Assembly: GCF_020283565.1 (NCBI RefSeq)
Contig: NC_060059.1
Span: forward strand, 33,654,838 to 33,718,837
DNA length: 64,000 nucleotides
Source: Trifolium pratense
Lineage: Eukaryota; Streptophyta; Magnoliopsida; Fabales; Fabaceae
Reading direction: 5' to 3'
Each line of letters starts with the position of its first letter. Position 1 is the first letter of the stretch. The position numbers were made by a program, and so were the translations under genes. The notes beneath the pieces are model-generated. The model had not been told where the DNA came from and ran no database searches. It saw nothing but the letters and a program-made list of their open reading frames with translations. Positions 1-12,500 of this stretch are shown piece after piece.

Positions 1-1148
1 TAGCAACCATCCGATGAATTCTGTAAAGGTGCAACTTGTATTTTCTCTATCCTGTGTATTTCATTTCATCCCTTGATTTCCGTGTCGTTCCACTTTGTTG
101 TTGTACAAGTCGTGCTATATAGCACTTCTCTTTGGTAAAATCTAATACCAAAATTGAGATACTTAGTTAATTGTGTGATATAAACCACACTTCTCAATTT
201 TAGTTGTGATCATGCTAGTAGTTTCTCGTGGACTTTTATAATTTATGGTCTAGTATGTAACTTGAGTTTTTAGCCTTTAATTTAAGTTTAGTAAAAAAAA
301 ACCGTTAATTTAGGTTTGTATGTCACCAACTAGGGAATTTTTTTTTTTTACTAAGAGAGGATTATTTCAATATATTAATTTTTTATAATTATTATATATG
401 CATATGTCGATATATATATATTGGTGTCGCTGAAAACCTGATGCCCTCTGTCACCGCTCCTCCGAAATCCCTGGGAACACGTAGCGGAAAAATCACTTTT
501 GCTCACAGATGTGGGGCAAGAGCGAGCCTGAACTGGGGTTCATTGACAGTCAATTATCACCTCATGTGGTGGTGTTGGAAGTGGCGGTGAAGAATGATGT
601 GGAGGTTCGACGTCATTCAAATTCGTCATATTTTTTGTCACTGGTATCCTCTTGGGAATTAATTAATGCTATTTATATTGAAACTTCTAAATAAGCTTGG
701 TTACTCTAATTTAGTCTCTCATGTTTATTTGCCTTTAGATTGTATTAATTTGTTTTCTTTCATGAAAATGGTTGTTGATTAAACCATTAATCTTAATCGA
801 TTTTAATAATATGTCAAATAATTTTAAAAGTTAACATGAAAAATTTATAACATGTAAAATTTTAATCTCACCGTGAATTTTATAAAATTTGTATTTGTAT
901 TCCTTATTATATTCAATTATCAACATCTTAAAGTAAAAAATCATAATTTCAAGATTCGTGAAATTAAAAAAAGAAAGAAAAAAAAAGCAAATTACACATT
1001 TATTGAGTGCAACGTAAATTACACATTTATTGAGTGCAACTTTGGAATATTTTAACATATATGTTGTATTTCATTAATTTTTTAGTAGAGAAAGAACTCG
1101 TTCATCCTTGCATGGCGTAACTATATCTCGTTTTGGGTCAGCTAATCA
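1..1148. other. Intergenic, no recognised gene
   Basis: AT-rich sequence with homopolymer runs. An open stretch at 509-694 (+) can be translated for 61 codons, but I recognise no family in it. A perfect 25-base direct repeat occurs at 989-1013 and 1016-1040 (27-base period). The first ~140 bases could be the tail of a gene outside the window, but nothing shows this directly. Confidence 0.5.
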
Positions 1149-1446
1149 TCAATCAACACGTGGTGGTCCTACAGAAAGTCTCCAACATTTGCCATGATAA
1201 CAAACATACTTGGGATGAATAGCTAATTGTGGACAATCCTTATCAGATTCGCAATTAATTGTGGCTGTAATAATGAAAAATGACAATAAAACAATTATTC
1301 CAAAAAAATGAGATAAATATTGTTGACAAACTAAAGAAAGAAATTTGAAACAGATGAAAAAATAACTTACATTTTTGAGCCATTGCAACGAGAAATAAGG
1401 AAAATAATAAAATCATGGTACACACAAATTTTAGAGTTTTAACCAT
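1149..1446 (-). CDS. Nodule-specific cysteine-rich (NCR) secreted peptide, four-cysteine type
   Basis: Two exons, 1371-1446 and 1149-1264, joined across a 106-base intron with clean GT-AG borders, give a 63-residue pre-peptide. Residues 1-24 form a hydrophobic signal peptide with a basic start (MVKTLKFVC) and an A-M-A end. The mature part holds exactly four cysteines, C30-x5-C36-x10-C47-x4-C52. This layout, with the intron just after the signal peptide, is the NCR hallmark. NCR peptides are known from galegoid legumes, where they are sent to nitrogen-fixing bacteroids and drive or modulate their differentiation. The start is the ATG that places the hydrophobic segment at the N terminus; the upstream in-frame ATG at 1515 would put charged residues before it. 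The C-terminal tail R-L-S-V-G-P-P-R-V-D is cationic. Function in this plant is inferred from family features only. Confidence 0.88.
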
Positions 1447-1494
1447 ATTTTTTCTCTCTTTGCATTTAACAAACAAAATATGATTTAATCGATC

Positions 1495-1500
1495 TATATA
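1495..1500 (-). promoter_or_regulatory. Candidate TATA box of the NCR gene
   Basis: TATATAG on the minus strand, about 50 bases upstream of the NCR start codon. The 5' leader would be very short, so an alternative upstream TATA in this AT-rich DNA is possible. Confidence 0.35.
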
Positions 1501-1515
1501 ATGTATGAAGTGCAT

Positions 1516-2271
1516 GTTGTGTTATACAATATTAAATATTTTTAATGCTTAAGAATTTTTAAAAAACCATACCTAAAATTGTAATTATTATTAAGTGTCT
1601 TTTAAGTTGATCAATGCGTTGTTTTTGTTCCTTTAGCAACCTTACTAATCATTAGAATTAAGTTATTAATTATTATTCATTAAAAGTAATTATTAAGTAT
1701 TAGATTTCCATCCTTTGCAGTCAGGAAGGGAAAATTTATTTTAAAATATAATAACGCACAAACTAAATTAATAGTACCTAAAATTATCAAGTCAAACCTA
1801 CCAAAAAATAAAGTATCATGGAGATATGGAGAAAATATCTAAGATAAAGTTATGGTTTATTGAAGAAATGTTGTTCTGTTGAGCTTGTTGATCGGGTATA
1901 AGGTTCACAATAGTTTGTCTTATCAGTTATTTGTATTAAATCAAAGAGGACAGAAAATATAAAATAATTATTTTTGTATATAATGTAAAAAATGAATATT
2001 TTAATCTAAGATTAAATTTTATGCAAAGATTAAAATGGACTAGAACTATAGTTACGAGTATAGATAACTAATCTATTGATACTCATATAATATTTTATAA
2101 ACATTAACAATATATAACTATTATTTTAGGGGCCTAAAAATTAATCTATTAATATAAATCTGATATTTTGTGGATATAAATAATATATAAGTAATATTAT
2201 AGGACATCAAAATTTTGAGTTGAGACCCTCAAAATTTTGAGACCTGATGTCGTTGCACATCTCACACATGT
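1516..2271. other. Intergenic, AT-rich
   Basis: No reading frame or repeat that I recognise. It includes the region upstream of the NCR gene, where nodule-expression elements would lie, but I cannot point to a defined one by eye. Confidence 0.5.
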
Positions 2272-2463
2272 GTGCAGGCCGGCTCTGCTTGTCGATTGTT
2301 AAAGCTTTTCTTTGAAGTTTTTAATTACTTTTTCGGACTTAAATTCAATTTCAATAAAAGCAACATCTTTGGGATTAATTTAGATTCACAGTTCATGGAT
2401 GCAGCCTCAAATTTTCTGTCGTTTAGTGTAACACCCGATATAGATTGCCTAGAATATCGATAG
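2272..2463 (+). pseudogene. LINE reverse-transcriptase fragment
   Basis: The translated stretch contains an F-x-x-x-x-G-L-K-F-N-F-N-K-S-N-I-F-G segment followed by an A-A-x-F-L motif. This matches the segment downstream of the catalytic motif in plant non-LTR retrotransposon reverse transcriptases (the typical pattern is GLKVNFxKSxxxG). Nothing else of the enzyme is present in frame, so this is an isolated relic. Similarity was judged by eye. Confidence 0.45.
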
Positions 2464-4185
2464 AAGTATACATAACTGAATCGGAATACAATAAAATTAC
2501 ATTGCATAAAGTCCAAATACATGGTTAGGATTACATAAGTCCATGAAAGGAATTCGTAACTGAGCTAACAACCGACATAATAAACAACATAAATCTTGTA
2601 ATAATACAAGATAACATAACTAATGCTTACCTAAAATGTAAGAATAATATGACGTCAGCTCAAAGCGAAATCCACGTACTTGAACTTCACGTTCCTCAGC
2701 CACGATGCTCCAATCAACATGTTGTTTGAAAAAATTAAGTAGGTGTGGGATGAGACTACTAAGCCTCGGTGAGCTTCTACTACCCAACTAATGATGATTA
2801 CACCGGGGCACCTGAATGTCAGTTTCTAACATAATCTGATATTTTCATCACATAATAATATAAAGCACCAAAGGTGTAACACTTATTATTATCTCGTTCG
2901 TTTTAACCATCAAGTACACTCTGAGGCAAGCCGGTCTCAAAATGCCTGCTATTGTGTAATTGGATAAGTATATAAGTCTGTTTCGCCTAGGCTCACATTT
3001 AATTAACATAAATATGGAGTAAGGAGACTCCTCTTACATGAATTTTTCCTGATTGACATATTCTAACTTAATATTCCAAGTTATCCTACCCAAAATAAAA
3101 GAAAACCTTCCCGAGGTAATTCTAAATTGTCATAATTTCCTGAACATAAGTTCCTGAAGGTGATTAACACTCTGATTACATAATATTGTTACGTTGCTTA
3201 TAGAAATATTCGAGAATAGTCAAAAAGATATAATATTTCAAACTCTTACTCAGTCAATTAAGCATTACATATTCAGTTCTGGAATCATTCACCTAACTTT
3301 TTTTTTGACAAAAAAAAAAGTTAAACTCACATTTTAGCTTATTCCGCAAAATCCATGCCAAAACCTGAAAGCAGTTTCCAGTATCAATATCCAAACTTCA
3401 AACGTGTTTTCCGAACCATTTCTAATCCAAAACATTCCAGATTTATATTCATACTGAAGGGAATTAAGTGTCGAATCCGAAAATACAACAATTATACACA
3501 GAAACAACTATGAGTCTATTAGCACCTGTACTGTCATACGCATCAGTTTTTTAACTAAAATTCCATAAAATTCAGCCATAACAGTTTAATAAGGTTGCTA
3601 AATCACTTTTCCATGATAATTTCTTAAATGCCAAATTCTAATCTGATTCCATTCTTCAAAAATTCAAACTTAAACCAAGAAACTCACCTCAGCTGGTTTT
3701 CAAACTCAAAATTGAAGGAACTTGATGCGGCAGCGTTGTTAGACAATGTGGCTCTAACGTACCGCATGCAAAGATGATAAATGGGTTTGGAAGAATTACA
3801 CTCCTATTGGTTTTTCCTGTGAAATCTACATACAATTTGCTGCAAGGTGTGATGAGGGGTTGCATGATGAAACTTCTAAGCAGTTGTGAAAACCTCTACA
3901 CACTATTTTATTATTTTCTCTTTCTATTTTTTATTTATCATGTGTGTAACCAAATATTTTGATCAAAATCTAGCGTCGACTTAAGACTTTCTCTGAGGTT
4001 ATGTTTGGACCGATGGAATGAGAAACGATCTTAAAGTAAAAGCTTTTCGGACTTATCATGTAATACCTAGCCAGGTAGCCAGATTAGCACCATTTTTTAT
4101 TTGAAAAATGTTGAGGCTTTTGATTCTGGTGCTTTTTGAAAATGAATGTCCCAAATTTGAGTTTCTTAAATTGTTTTGGATCATA

Positions 4186-4395
4186 CTATTTCAATTGTTT
4201 TTTGCAATGATGTCAAAACGTGGTGCTATAGCCTATATTGCTATGGCATAATGGAATCTGAACAAACTCCTATTGTTCTGCAGTATACTGTTTATTACAG
4301 CTACAAAGTGTTGTCAAATAGCGGCGCTATAGTATAGCAGAATTTGAGAAAATCGCAATTTTCTGTAATCCGCAATTGACACCATTGTAGGCCAC
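4186..4395. repeat. MITE-like repeat, 'tagcggcgctatag' family, copy 1
   Basis: Contains GTTGTCAAATAGCGGCGCTA and, at its other end, a related inverted segment around TGGTGCTATAGCC. A second, clearly related copy lies at 12420-12615 inside an intron. No coding capacity. Terminal repeats and target duplications were not resolved, so class is unknown. Confidence 0.4.
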
Positions 4396-4718
4396 ATGAA
4401 CTTTCGAAAGGCACCGCAGGGAATGGCTTTTTTAGCTTTTACGGATGTCAAAAATATAAAGAACCTTTATATTCTGTTTAATTCTTACATTTATCCTAAA
4501 ATTGTATACCTGTATATCAATACGGAACATTTAGTTTTGGAATTTTGGATATCGAAAGCGGATTTAATATGATATTCAACAAGCACCCTTCTAATAGATA
4601 AGCAATATGCTGCACCTCTTATCGCATTTTCTCACAACAAATTTCAAATAACCTCCAACAGTATCCTTAACATGTAGCATCTGATATAGAACCTAACTGT
4701 TCTGCATGTTTTTGGCAG

Positions 4719-4813
4719 GGTTATATAGTTTACTCTGTAAAAAGAAACTTAAATCAGCGTATATTGGTGTTTCTGGAAATGAAATTAAGATTTTGAAGGC
4801 ATCTGGTGTGGAG
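4719..4813 (+). pseudogene. Exon-like open stretch of unknown origin
   Basis: A 95-base stretch is open in one frame and bordered by a perfect acceptor (TTTGGCAG) and a donor (GTTAGT). It encodes a peptide ending Y-I-G-V-S-G-N-E-I-K-I-L-K-A-S-G-V-E. It looks like real coding sequence (low-complexity free, polar and glycine spacing), yet no matching neighbouring exons were found. It may be a captured or decayed exon. I do not recognise the family. Confidence 0.25.
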
Positions 4814-5298
4814 GTTAGTCTTAAGTACTGTATGTACCACTCCATGATTTCACAAATTTACATCTAGGCATCTTAATTATCTTATGTATGTTTCAACCAA
4901 TTTTATAACTTGTCAGTTGGTAGTTTTCCATTTATTTTGCTTCAATTTGATGACAAGAAAATAATTTTAGCTATTCCTTGTTCTTTGTGATTCATATGCT
5001 GATCTTATTGTGACCTCCCATTTGACTTTCATGAAGGTCATTGTAGCCATTTTATATGATCTTTGACTTGCTTTATTTGATTTCTGTCTCTGATTATGCT
5101 TTTCCTTGGTGATTTATATTCGTAATGAAGTTGTGAATGGTAACTTTTTAACACATTTTTCCAAAGACTCTCAAGGTGTAAGTCTTCATAGTTTATAGTA
5201 CAAATATTATCTGTAACTGATAAGAAAAGGCATGCATGTAAATCCACAAGTTAATATGTTAAATGAGTTTGGATCCCACTCCCAAAAGTTAACTTAAA

Positions 5299-5362
5299 TG
5301 ATAAGGGTGCTCGTGCCCGAACACATATATACATTGCACATGATAAGGGTGCTCGTGCCCGA
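5299..5362. repeat. Short direct repeat TGATAAGGGTGCTCGTGCCC
   Basis: The 22-base unit occurs at 5299-5320 and again, perfectly, at 5341-5362. Each contains a small internal palindrome (TGCTCGTGCCCGAGCA-like). Possibly the edge of a small fold-back element. Confidence 0.5.
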
Positions 5363-6578
5363 GCATCTAATCCACTGTCCTCCCACCTTTAATTGCATAC
5401 ATAAATGAATGGAGTTGTTTTTTCCCCTTCATTGTCACCTGCCACTATTGGCTTTACCATCATCATTGTTGGGAAATGTGGGAACAATATAATGAAAGGA
5501 TAGATCCAACGATGTGCTATTCAATTTTACATAGTTTTTTAGCAGGCTATTTGTGTAATTTTTATGTAGTAACTAGTAAAATTTGATTCATTCCATTAAG
5601 TTTAGGGAAAAGAAAAATGTTGCTTTATTGATCTTTATTCACTGAGAAATGAGAAACTTGTACATATTGGCTTGTGTTCTTTTTCCATGCAATGCTTCTC
5701 CATGCAAGATGTATATTTATGTTTGGAAGATGTAAATGAGTGGAAGGAAGGGAAAGGAGGGAAGGGGAGTGATTAAAGAGAAAATTGATTATTAGCAAAT
5801 GATGTGTGCATTTTGGTGTGGTTTTTTCATTAAATTTGAACTCAAGATCTCCGATTTAAGTGTCTGTTAAATAGTGTTTGTCACTCTATTTCCTAACTAA
5901 AAAATAACATGACACATTCTAGCACAGAGGGGGTACAGAAGTATGCGAGTGATGTAGATCCAGTCTCCTGAACCAAATTTAGTGAATTTCACGGCAAACC
6001 TCCATCCATCAATTAGAGTAACAACTCAGTTACTGTTTGTTTTAGTTAGAAGCAGTTAGGACTTCATTATAACCAAGTTAGATATTGACCAATATGCTAC
6101 TATTCAGTTAGAGTAACTCTAGCTACATCAGCCAATACATGAGAAGCTCAGAGAAGCTTATCAAGAATCTAACATTCAATAGCAAAATGTGTTGAAGAAT
6201 TTTCTGAAAAATTAAATATGAAGCCAATACATGATTAAATATTTTCTGAAAAATTAGTTGAAGCAAGCATTACCACAATAAAAATCAATAGCAAAATGTG
6301 CAAAAGAATTCAGTGGAAACATCTAAATCTGAATTAAGAATGAGTTTTATCTTACTATAGAAGTTATAAATATTAAGACAACAAAAAGAAGGAATGAAGC
6401 AAACAAAGAAAGGATTTTGAAGAGAACCAAAATGTTCTGAATCGTTCCTTTGTTCTCTCCTTTGCAGTATAATGTTATCTCCGATATTGCCGCTTTTTAC
6501 ATTTTGATTCAAACTCAAATTAAGTTCTTAGTCTGTCTCTTTCCTTTGATAATAAACCTTCCTTCTATCTCTAGTGTC

Positions 6579-9500
6579 TCATTGGCTTGCAACAGTTTCT
6601 CCATTGTTTTCCCCTTCTTCCACTATAGCTTGTTCAACTTCAGTTCCATCTGTATTTCCATTGCATTCTCGCCTTTGCAGATTTCCATCCTTTTTACCGT
6701 TTGGTGAACCATTAGTATTTTTATGATTAGTTTTCCCGTTTTCCTTAATCGATGAGTTTTGGGTTCCACCAACGCCTACGTTCACTTCAGTTAAGGTACC
6801 TTGCAAGTGCTGAGATGAATTAGCTGAGCCAGATGGAGGGAGGAAGACTCCTGTGCCGGGAACGACAACTCGAGGAGGAGGAGGATGCCTTGGAGGAGCC
6901 GCGTTCCATGCTGTGGAGCCAGTAGGGATCGGCACAGGTGTAGCAAATTGCATGGGAGGTGCAACTGGCACTGGCACAAATAATGGCTGCATGCTATTAG
7001 GAGGAGCATGTAGGGATGGAGCAGGCAGTACCCCAGTTACTGGAACTGCGGAATAATGCTTAGGAGCTAATGGACGATGATTGATATGATTCGGAGATCT
7101 GCTCGGTGTGGCTGACGATGACCAATGTGATGTTGCCGGTGATACAAAACCTTGAGCATCAATTGGCAGGGACTTTTTTGGTAAAGACTTTGTAAAAGTA
7201 ACAAGTATGCGTTGTTTGTGAATAGAAGGAATAGCATGTTTAGCAAAATCAGCTGACTTCCCTTGCATCACTAGAAGGGACCTACAGTTGCCACAGAGTA
7301 AAAAATAATAAGTCATAATAATCAAGTGTTGAGTTATTGAATCTGAATAAAGCAAATATAAGCAGTATTATACTCAACGATAAGCAATGTATTTAACTCG
7401 ACAATCAACCTCCATAAACATAATGGTATAAAACTTTTAAGCTTATTAGGGCACCTAGTATTGAGTAACAGTTGAAAAACTACCCGACCATGACAAATAG
7501 TGTCGGTCCCCACACTATGCATGCATCATGGCAGCAAAAACCTTTGAGGACTGACAAAAATATAGAATAGTCTAAAGCCATTGTTTTCAAGCTACTAGAG
7601 CCAAATTATAAGCACAGTAGAAACACAGATGTCACAACTAAGAAAGACTGCAAAGAAATGAATAGAAGTCCCTTGAAAACATCTTCAATATGATCTATCC
7701 AAAGAACTAAATTGTAAATGCAAACATCAAAATAGAATTATTTTCTTGATTGGAAACAAACAACTAAAAAATACACAAGGTCCCATGGTGCAGGGAATGT
7801 CAAGTGATACAGTTATCAGCTACAAACTTCAACTAACATGTTTTAATATAAAAAAAAAAAAAATAAAAAAAAAAAAAAAAACCTACTTAGAAAATGACAC
7901 CTTTGGTTTTGTCCTAGTACATTTGGATATGTGGCAACCAATGAAAGCAATTTATTCTACCAAATAGTTATTAGGGACTCAACTAAGTTCTAGAGTATAG
8001 ACATATCTGCAATGGAATTCCACAATTTAACTGGCTTCTATGACTCAAAGATGATCCTAATTACAAAAAATAATAATAACAACAATATCAACATAAAAAC
8101 TAGCATACAAAACAAGTAACAGAGTAAGGTAAACAAACATTACCCAGGTACAAGAGAAAGCTTGACATTGCCCCTAAAATCCCCATGGTGTTCTGAGACA
8201 ATTGTTCTACCGAAAGTCATGTCACATTCAGTCAGGAAAAGCGTATAAATAGGCCTTCCAAACCAAGACGGCCAACTGTTTGGCGTTGAGTGATCACCCT
8301 ATAAATGATTGTAATATAGATACCGGGTTACTTTAGCAAATTTGATATCGTACCAAATTACCAATGTACTCACTCCCTTCCCAAAAAAAAAATAACATAA
8401 AAGAAGCTACCTCGTTATAGAAATCCACAATGCACGCATCAGGCTTCACAGTCATCACTTTTGAGGCAGCCATGCGCTCAACGATATCTTGAAACAAGGA
8501 AGGAATAGATTCGAAATTCTTATCTGTAAGATTCATTTACTGAATTTCATCAGTCATTGTTATAGAGGTAGGACAAGACAAATAACATAGATGCAGAGAG
8601 AAACTATATATTGAGTGAGTGAATGCGTTTGTGATAGAAAACCTACCTTTGAATGATGCAGTCATATTGTCCACATCTGGTGGTGCATCAGCAACGGGAA
8701 CACCCAATTGAATCATCTCCCTTCCATGCCCTCTCATGGGCCTTTTAGAAGCCACATATGTCTGACTACCTGTTCATAAATTAAAGCATATTAGCAGCTA
8801 GAAGTAGCAAATATTTAAAATAAAATAAAATAGAAAAAGGTACTTTGTTCTAGAAAAGGCATTTGAGCTGCAGGGTGTAAAAATAAGTCCTTTATTTCAG
8901 TACACATTACACAATGATATGACAACTTTTTTCATTTGAAAAATAAAAACATATATAAAACTGTAATACATTGAATTTAGATTTTTTTAAAAAATCTCCC
9001 AGAAAGAATGAAATGGATATAACGGTATGGGTAGATTCTTTTTCAAAGATAGCAATTGTATCCTATTGATTTACTAAGAGCAAAAACAAAACTCTAATTT
9101 TATTTTTTTTAGAAACAAAAAGTAGACTAGTGAGCAATCGATACATATTTTACAAAATGCAGACGATAAAACAAATTCTAGAATGGCACACTGCTGGATT
9201 CAACTATTTTATGTAAGTATAGATTTTATCTAATTAATGTGTATATATATAAAAATAAGTTGAGTAAATCAAAGGTCACACGATTTAACAGATAGATGGT
9301 TGTGAGTAACTGACCATTTAACAGCATCTTAATGGAAGGATATATTGCGGCATTCGTTAAAATCAAAGGAATTAATAGGGATGGCTTAAGAGTTTAGCTA
9401 TTAGCAGAAGGCCGTAAGTTTAAGTTGTTGAACTTTTGACTTGGGCGTGTTTAGATTACTTTGTTCTGTTTACAGAAAATTTTACAATCAATGTGGAAGA

Positions 9501-12500
9501 GAGATTTTAACCTAAAAGTTAGTTTGTGAAAATAAATACAACCAAAATATACATTAACAAATACTAGGAGTTAGCAATGGCCATAAAAAAGTAGAAACTT
9601 CGTTGGGTTATTGAAACTATACGTAATAGGTAAAAGAACTTTTGCTGTATCAAACAATTTTCAACTTGTGTTGTAACTATGCTTTAGTTTATTGCTTCAT
9701 GTTCAATAATATCATCATTTGATCTCATTGTTTGTATCCCGAATGTGTACCAAGGCTCATCAGGCCCTCCCAACTCTTTGTGTATCTATCACCTAAAAAT
9801 CAAATCATGAAAAGTATTTTACTTCAACTCGTAACATAAAATGAGGTGGACCATTTTTTAAAAATGGGGAAAGGAGAAATTGCAATTTATTGAAGTTACA
9901 CTAATACTCATTTTAAAACTGCCCTGAGGGACCTATAACGTACTACCCAAAAAAAAACCAAAAAAACTCATTGTAAACCAAAAAAAAAAAAAAAAAAAAC
10001 TGCCCTGAGGGGATTTGAACTATGTCCCTTGGGAGTTACAAAGGTCAAACTCTTACGTTTGAATTGACACCTCATGGACAAAATGAGCAAACCTTTAAAT
10101 TTGAAAAAGAAGGGTTAAATATATGATTTTGGTCTATAAATCAAAGAATCTCAATATTGGTCCTCAGCCTCATAAAACTTCTTATCCCTTAAATATCTAT
10201 AATTATCACACTTAGACTTTATGGTCAATAGACATTAAAAGTCAAGTTGAGATGAATAATGAAAATCCACGTAAACATCCTAGTTGAGACTCATTGATGT
10301 GCATGTGACCAGTCAATTTACCGCCTCATCTTCATTCATTTTCCTAATCGTCCTCTCCTAACCCCCGTATTGTATACATGTTCAATTGCATCCCCTTTCA
10401 TTGTTTCTCCTACATCAGATGACGATGGTAAGTGTTGATGACATGTTGGGTTGCGAGCATGTCAATGACATATCAAGTGTGTGCCAATTTTTTTATTTAA
10501 AAGGACTTCAATAATCTGCCGACATGTGTTGATTGAAAATCAGTGTGTCGGCTTATTAGAGCACATCACACAGGAGGAAAACTAAAGTATTGATTGGAAG
10601 TATTTATTTTTTTTCTCTTCCCCTTTATATGAAACCCTATAACTTCAATTGTGGGATTTCACTAAGGTAGAACATAGAAGAGAATATTTATTGCTGTTTT
10701 GTAAGAAAGGGTCCTTTTGAGCCGAAATCCTTTTCTTTAAATATTTTTTCCTCCTGTTATTTCATGGAACTAGGAAGATTTCTCATTATTTTGTTCTGTA
10801 TCCCTCATCTCTTGATAAAGAATTATTTTATCCAAAAATTAAAAAATATTGAAATGGTTTTACTAAGGCATACTCCTTTTATGGGATCTTAACAAATAGA
10901 AAGAAATAATACATATAGTTCACTGCAAGATTCAGAAAATACACAGTACAGTAAATATTTGAAATATTTGACTTGACATAAGCAAATGTCGAGCTCCCGA
11001 TCAGAAGATGTTAGTTAGCATCAAAGGGAATGCCAAAGAATTCCTTTTGATAACTATTCAACTACTTTAACAAAAGACAAGAAAAATAATACATATATAC
11101 TATATTATTCACTGATATGACAGCATGGAAAACATGTGCAGAGAGCCCATCAAGTGTTTGCCACACACATCAGAGAAATTATTATAAAAGAACCTAAACA
11201 AAGAAAGAAAAACAAAGCAGCGATAGACTCTTCCAATATGAAGACATAAGACACAGTCCACTTACCTTGCAATTGTCCTTTTCTTCCAGCAACCCTCAAA
11301 TCATTGGCCAATGAAACAAGTTTTGAAACTTCAGTACTATCCAGTAAATTCTCATACAACTTCAGTCCTTCCACCACATTAACCTTAAGTTTAAAAACAA
11401 ATGCACCATGAAATAAAATAAAAACGATAAAAGAAAAAAGAACATTTTTGTGAGAAGGGATTACACATCGAGCAAAAATGACAAGAAATGATGAAAAGCT
11501 ATCAAATATTTAAAAGATCCTACCATCTTTCCATCAACCATCTCATTGCTAATAAAAGTTTTTCCTGTGGTAGAACCATTCTCGTTCTTATGTTGATTTT
11601 GCATAGAAAGTGAACCATTTTCTGAAAACACAATGTACAAGAGTATCAGTATGATGGAAAACATATCAAAACAATTTTCACCGAAAACTGCATGTATAAA
11701 GTAAGGTGACTCTGATTCTATAATTACAAGGTATGCGGAATCTAGAAAGAGAGTATAAGAAACTAGAGATAGATATTTTTTAAAAATCAGGATGTCTATC
11801 TGAAGGTAGACAACATGCCAGTGGGGTACAGAGTCTGAGCATTAGCTACTGTTAGAATCTAAGATAATATATACTTCATTCCAAAAAGTCATGTATAAAC
11901 CTAACATAGTGTGGTGTGCCTTCTAGAATTCAATATACTACTAGTATATCATTATTTGAATCATAGTCAACAGGAATAAAACCTCCAGACTTTGATGCCG
12001 ATTCTGCATTTACACCCACAGCTTTACATTCTGCGCTGGACAGAGATCCTTGAGAATTAACAGAGGTCTTCAAAATGCCATCAGATTGATGATTTGTTAT
12101 AGTATCTGCTCAAGCAACCGGTAGATAAAAATTCAAGATGGCTTCAAGCAAAGAGAATATGTTCAAAAACTAACAATCTCTGAAATGTTACTAATTTTAA
12201 CAGGTCATAAGTCATGTAGATACAAATACAATAATCAATTGAAGTATAATGCACATCATGATTTTATTTGCAGTTTGCATCATGCAACATTGCAGTCAAG
12301 GAGCTGACAATGGTCTCCAGCCTGCTCCATAATTGCAACTTAAAACACTAACACAAAATATAGATCATATGAAAAACAAATATTGCACAAAGCTAAAAAT
12401 AGCAATATTGCCACAACAGATCCAACAATAACATTGTTGTGGTATAATCAATGTTGTCAATCGTTAATAGCCATTTGTTCAAATTCCACTATGCCACAAT

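Larger units (their letters stand above)
2464..6578. other. Long intergenic region with repeat-like segments
   Basis: Between the LINE relic and the end of the ALKBH10-like gene I see no complete gene. From about 2429 the sequence begins TGTAACACCCG, a start often seen in plant LTRs, and the following ~1.3 kb is non-coding; a solo or degenerate LTR is possible but no partner or target duplication was found. Short repeats and one exon-like stretch are listed separately. The last few hundred bases should hold the 3' UTR of the ALKBH10-like gene. Confidence 0.35.

Noticed and set aside
831..1058. Overlapping small frames on both strands
   Set aside because: Low-complexity Phe/Lys/Ile-rich translations of AT-rich DNA; no signal peptide with ordered cysteines.
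6853..7056. Gly-rich open frame on the plus strand
   Set aside because: Antisense of the Pro-rich C-terminal exon of the ALKBH10-like gene; composition explains it.
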